A stretch of DNA of 20,436 nt from QHXQ01 sp036389375 (GTDB lineage Bacteria; Acidobacteriota; Blastocatellia; Pyrinomonadales; Pyrinomonadaceae), in contig DASVQA010000073.1 in the NCBI GenBank assembly GCA_036389375.1, positions 1 to 20,436 on the forward strand. Reading direction: 5' to 3'. Shown here piece after piece: positions 18,253 through 20,436 of the stretch. Positions within the stretch are counted from its first letter, which is position 1, and each line of letters begins with the position of its first letter. The notes beneath the pieces were generated by a model. That model ran no database searches and was not told where the DNA came from. It worked only from the letters and a program-made list of their open reading frames with translations. The position numbers and the translations under genes are program-made.

Positions 18253-18313
18253 CCTGACAACGCTGTGCGATTGGGGCGAATGTTTGTTAAATGGATCGGG
18301 GGAACGTGAGGAC

Positions 18314-18342
18314 TCTATAGACCTCTGCGCTGACGGTGTCAA
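18314..18342 (-). promoter_or_regulatory. Near-consensus promoter of the TIGR03118-type gene
   Basis: A perfect TTGACA (18337-18342) is followed after exactly 17 nt by TATAGA (18314-18319, 4/6) on the minus strand. It is the best promoter in the window. Transcription would start near 18307, leaving a leader of about 220 nt before the AGGAGG site. Confidence 0.65.
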
Positions 18343-18361
18343 GGTTTTTCGTTAAAAGTGT

Positions 18362-18411
18362 AAGCGCAGGGGCGCGAGAGAACTGATCAGTTCTCTCGCG
18401 CCCCTGCGCTT
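18362..18411. repeat. 50-bp perfect palindrome, probable terminator
   Basis: Bases 18362-18386 are exactly complementary to 18387-18411, with no spacer (centre CTGATCAG). It lies 63 nt after the stop of the upstream secreted-protein gene and 19 nt before the -35 box of the next. On the minus strand it is followed by ACACTTTTAAC, a weak and slightly displaced U-run, so intrinsic termination is plausible. A protein-binding or mobile palindrome is the alternative. Confidence 0.75.
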
Positions 18412-18474
18412 GTGCGCGCCGCATGTGGCGCGGTGAAACGCTACTGGCCCTTTAGCCGCAAGCGCGACGATGCG

Positions 18475-20436
18475 CTAGGGCGCACCGAACCTGAGCCGGT
18501 ATTCCTGTGCGTTCATAAACCCGTTGACCATGGTGCGGAAGTCCGCCGGGTGCTCGTTCAGGAAGTTGAGCCACGCGTTGTAGCCGGAGGTTTCCGGCGT
18601 CCTTCTTAAATAACCGTAATACTGCATGGCCACGAACGCGCCGTTGAACTCGCGCGCATCCACCTCGCGGCTCTGCGCGACGGCGCGCAAGACCTGTGCG
18701 CGCGTCAGCGTGCCGGCGGTCAGGCGACTGGCGAGTTCGCCGGAGGTGAGCGTGACGAGTTGCGCGCCATCAGGGTCGGCCGGATCGGGCGTCGTGATGG
18801 CGTTCACCTGATAGCGCGCTAAGAGCGCCTGCACGTACTGCGCGTCGGTCAGCGTGTTCGGATAGAGCGCGACGAATTCGGGGCGCTCAGTCCATGCGTC
18901 GGTGAAGGCGGCCTTTTTGGCAAAGACCTCCGCGCCCGTGCGCCCTGTGACCGTCCGCATGTCCGGGATGATCTCGTCGTAAGTCGGCAGACGATTGAAG
19001 CTGACCTTGTAGTAGAGATAGACGAAATAGCCCTTGAGTTGAAACTCCTGCGAACCGAAGAAGGAGTTCGAGACAAGGATGCGGTCGCACTGGGCTGACG
19101 CCGCATTGGGATCAAGGTTGTTCACGTCCGGGCAGTTGTTCAGCACGTTCAGCCACGCGGTGCGGCCGGGCGTGTCCGGCTCGCGCGAGAGGAAATCGAG
19201 ATAGTGTTGGCGGACGAAGAAGTTGTTGTCGAAGACCGGATTGGCGGGTGCGCCGCCGCCGCCGTCGTTGTCTGTGATGTTGAGCGTGGCGCTGCTCTGC
19301 GCGCCGAGGGTCGCGCCGTTCGGGTCGCTCAGCCGCAGCGTGACGGTTTCGTTAGGCTCGGCGTGTGCATCGTCGATGAGCGGGACGTTGATGGTCTTCT
19401 GCGTCTCGCCGGCCGCGAATTGCAGGGTGTCAACGGTGGTAGCGTAGTCGCAGCGCGCAAAGGCCACGCCGGGCGCGGCCGCCTGATCGTCGCAGCGCAC
19501 GGGCGCTGTGTTATCCGCCGTGAAATAGACGACGGTGGCGGGCGTCGAGGTGTCGCCGGTGCGCGTGACGTTGATGGTCGCTTGCCCGGCGTTTTCGCCG
19601 AAGGTGAAACTGGCGGCGCTAAACTGCACGGTGCTCGGTGCGACGAAGTTGGCGACGATACCGCCAGCGACGTTTGTGAAACTCTGAGTCGCGGGCGCGA
19701 AGGTGCGCCCCGCGAGCGCCGGCGTGACGCTGAACGTGCCACCCGGCGCAATCGTCGTGTCGTAGCTACCGGCGGCATCGGTTCTCAGGATGGTCGTGCC
19801 GCCGGGCACGTTGATGACGATATTGACGCCTTCGATGGGCGTGCCGTTTATGGTCGTGACCCGACCACTGATGTTGACCACGCCGGACTGTGCGTCGCCG
19901 TCGAGCACGCCGTCGAGGTCGCGGTCAATGCCGAGCCGGCGACCAGCGCCGACGGGCACGCCCGTAAAGGTCAACTCCGCGCCCGCGCCGGCCGCTTGAA
20001 TGAGCGCCTGCGCGGTCGTGTTCGGCTGGCCCGCGCGGTCGGGCTGGAACGCGCCACTGCCGACGTAGGTGAAGCCGCGCGGCTGGCCGTTGAAGATGCC
20101 TTTGACGATCAGGTTGCAGTTGCCGACGTTCGCCTGATTAACGAGCAGGTTCACGCGATCCGTGACCGCTTGCGAAGCCTTGTTCGCCGCGTTGACCGTG
20201 ACCTGCAAGCCGACGGCGGGCGCGATGCCGCTGTCGAAGGCCATGACGAAGGCTTCCACATCCTGCCGCTGCGCGTCCGATTGGAAGGTGAAGACGGGCG
20301 CATGCAGGAACGAGAAGATCGAGTCGAAGTTGCCGTCGTGCGCGAAGCCGAAGCCGGTCAGTTGTTCGCCGGGCGCGCGCTGCATGCCGGTCTTCTGATA
20401 CAGCCCGCGCAGTTGCGGCACTTTGAAGTCCTGCGA
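18475..20436 (-). CDS. Secreted multidomain protein (cytochrome-peroxidase-like tail, CarboxypepD-reg, Calx-beta, DUF4214), 5' end missing
   Basis: The frame is open to the window edge, so 653 residues of a longer protein are visible and the start is outside. The first ~80 resemble the C-terminal end of di-heme cytochrome c peroxidase-type domains (FKVPQLRGLYQKTG, GFGFAHDGNFDSIFSFL). No CxxCH haem motif is in the visible part, so this is tentative. Then come an Asp-rich calcium-loop-like DRDLDGVLDGD (about 172-181), a carboxypeptidase-regulatory-like beta domain (about 186-265), and a Calx-beta domain (about 270-391) ending in NITDND. DUF4214 repeats (about 402-653) close the protein (FVRQHYLDFLSREPD, MQYYGYLRRTPETSGYNAWL). 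The C-terminal third is clearly homologous to that of the neighbouring TIGR03118-type protein. It ends in TAG. Confidence 0.85.
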   Translation of the reverse strand, partial: SQDFKVPQLRGLYQKTGMQRAPGEQLTGFGFAHDGNFDSIFSFLHAPVFTFQSDAQRQDVEAFVMAFDSGIAPAVGLQVTVNAANKASQAVTDRVNLLVNQANVGNCNLIVKGIFNGQPRGFTYVGSGAFQPDRAGQPNTTAQALIQAAGAGAELTFTGVPVGAGRRLGIDRDLDGVLDGDAQSGVVNISGRVTTINGTPIEGVNIVINVPGGTTILRTDAAGSYDTTIAPGGTFSVTPALAGRTFAPATQSFTNVAGGIVANFVAPSTVQFSAASFTFGENAGQATINVTRTGDTSTPATVVYFTADNTAPVRCDDQAAAPGVAFARCDYATTVDTLQFAAGETQKTINVPLIDDAHAEPNETVTLRLSDPNGATLGAQSSATLNITDNDGGGGAPANPVFDNNFFVRQHYLDFLSREPDTPGRTAWLNVLNNCPDVNNLDPNAASAQCDRILVSNSFFGSQEFQLKGYFVYLYYKVSFNRLPTYDEIIPDMRTVTGRTGAEVFAKKAAFTDAWTERPEFVALYPNTLTDAQYVQALLARYQVNAITTPDPADPDGAQLVTLTSGELASRLTAGTLTRAQVLRAVAQSREVDAREFNGAFVAMQYYGYLRRTPETSGYNAWLNFLNEHPADFRTMVNGFMNAQEYRLRFGAP

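Noticed and set aside
18087..18307. Riboswitch in the long leader, for example a cyclic di-GMP type
   Set aside because: Short matches to conserved pieces were scattered and not in the required order; I could not fit any family I know.
18362..18411. Long palindromes considered as insertion-sequence ends
   Set aside because: No transposase gene, target-site duplication or second matching end is visible; the two palindromes do not resemble each other.

Overview
The window looks like a GC-rich bacterial chromosome segment, most likely from an Acidobacteriota member (Blastocatellia or a relative). That placement is an inference. It rests on the housekeeping gene content, the tig-clpP-clpX-lon-engB order, and large secreted proteins ending in Calx-beta plus DUF4214 modules. 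No phage, insertion sequence, plasmid or CRISPR signature is visible. All genes but one are on the minus strand, so transcription runs from high to low coordinates.

Layout in transcription order. (1) 20436-18475: the 3' part of a large secreted protein, cut by the window edge, with a cytochrome-peroxidase-like tail, a carboxypeptidase-regulatory-like domain, Calx-beta and DUF4214. A 50-bp perfect palindrome follows it. (2) 18342-15831: a near-consensus promoter, a leader of about 220 nt, and a second secreted protein (TIGR03118-like domain, Calx-beta, DUF4214). (3) 14859-15785: the only plus-strand gene, a DUF4380-like protein with a probable mutarotase-like fold, convergent with (2). (4) 14600-12364: tRNA-Leu(UAG), trigger factor and ClpP, closed by an intrinsic terminator. 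(5) 12160-6904: ClpX, Lon, an unknown 152-aa protein and the ribosome-assembly GTPase EngB/YihA. (6) 6556-1160: Rho, glycogen synthase, thioredoxin, a CxxCxxCC-type protein and adenylosuccinate synthetase. (7) 1107-1: tRNA-Lys(UUU) with its own promoter and terminator, then a membrane-anchored CAP-domain protein followed by a long inverted repeat.

Functionally, the centre is a protein-quality-control block: nascent-chain folding (Tig), ATP-dependent proteolysis (ClpP, ClpX, Lon) and ribosome assembly (EngB). It lies beside the transcription terminator Rho and general metabolism. The right flank is devoted to exported proteins.

The most unusual signal is not a gene. Five intergenic spacers carry tandem 7-bp repeats arranged as inverted repeats. 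Each begins 2-21 nt after the 3' end of the upstream gene. The heptad sequence differs from locus to locus, yet the two arms at each locus stay complementary. I found no convincing new enzymatic or defence system. The heptad hairpins, the two long palindromes, the shared Calx-beta/DUF4214 C-terminal module and the unknown gene between lon and engB are the items most worth following up.
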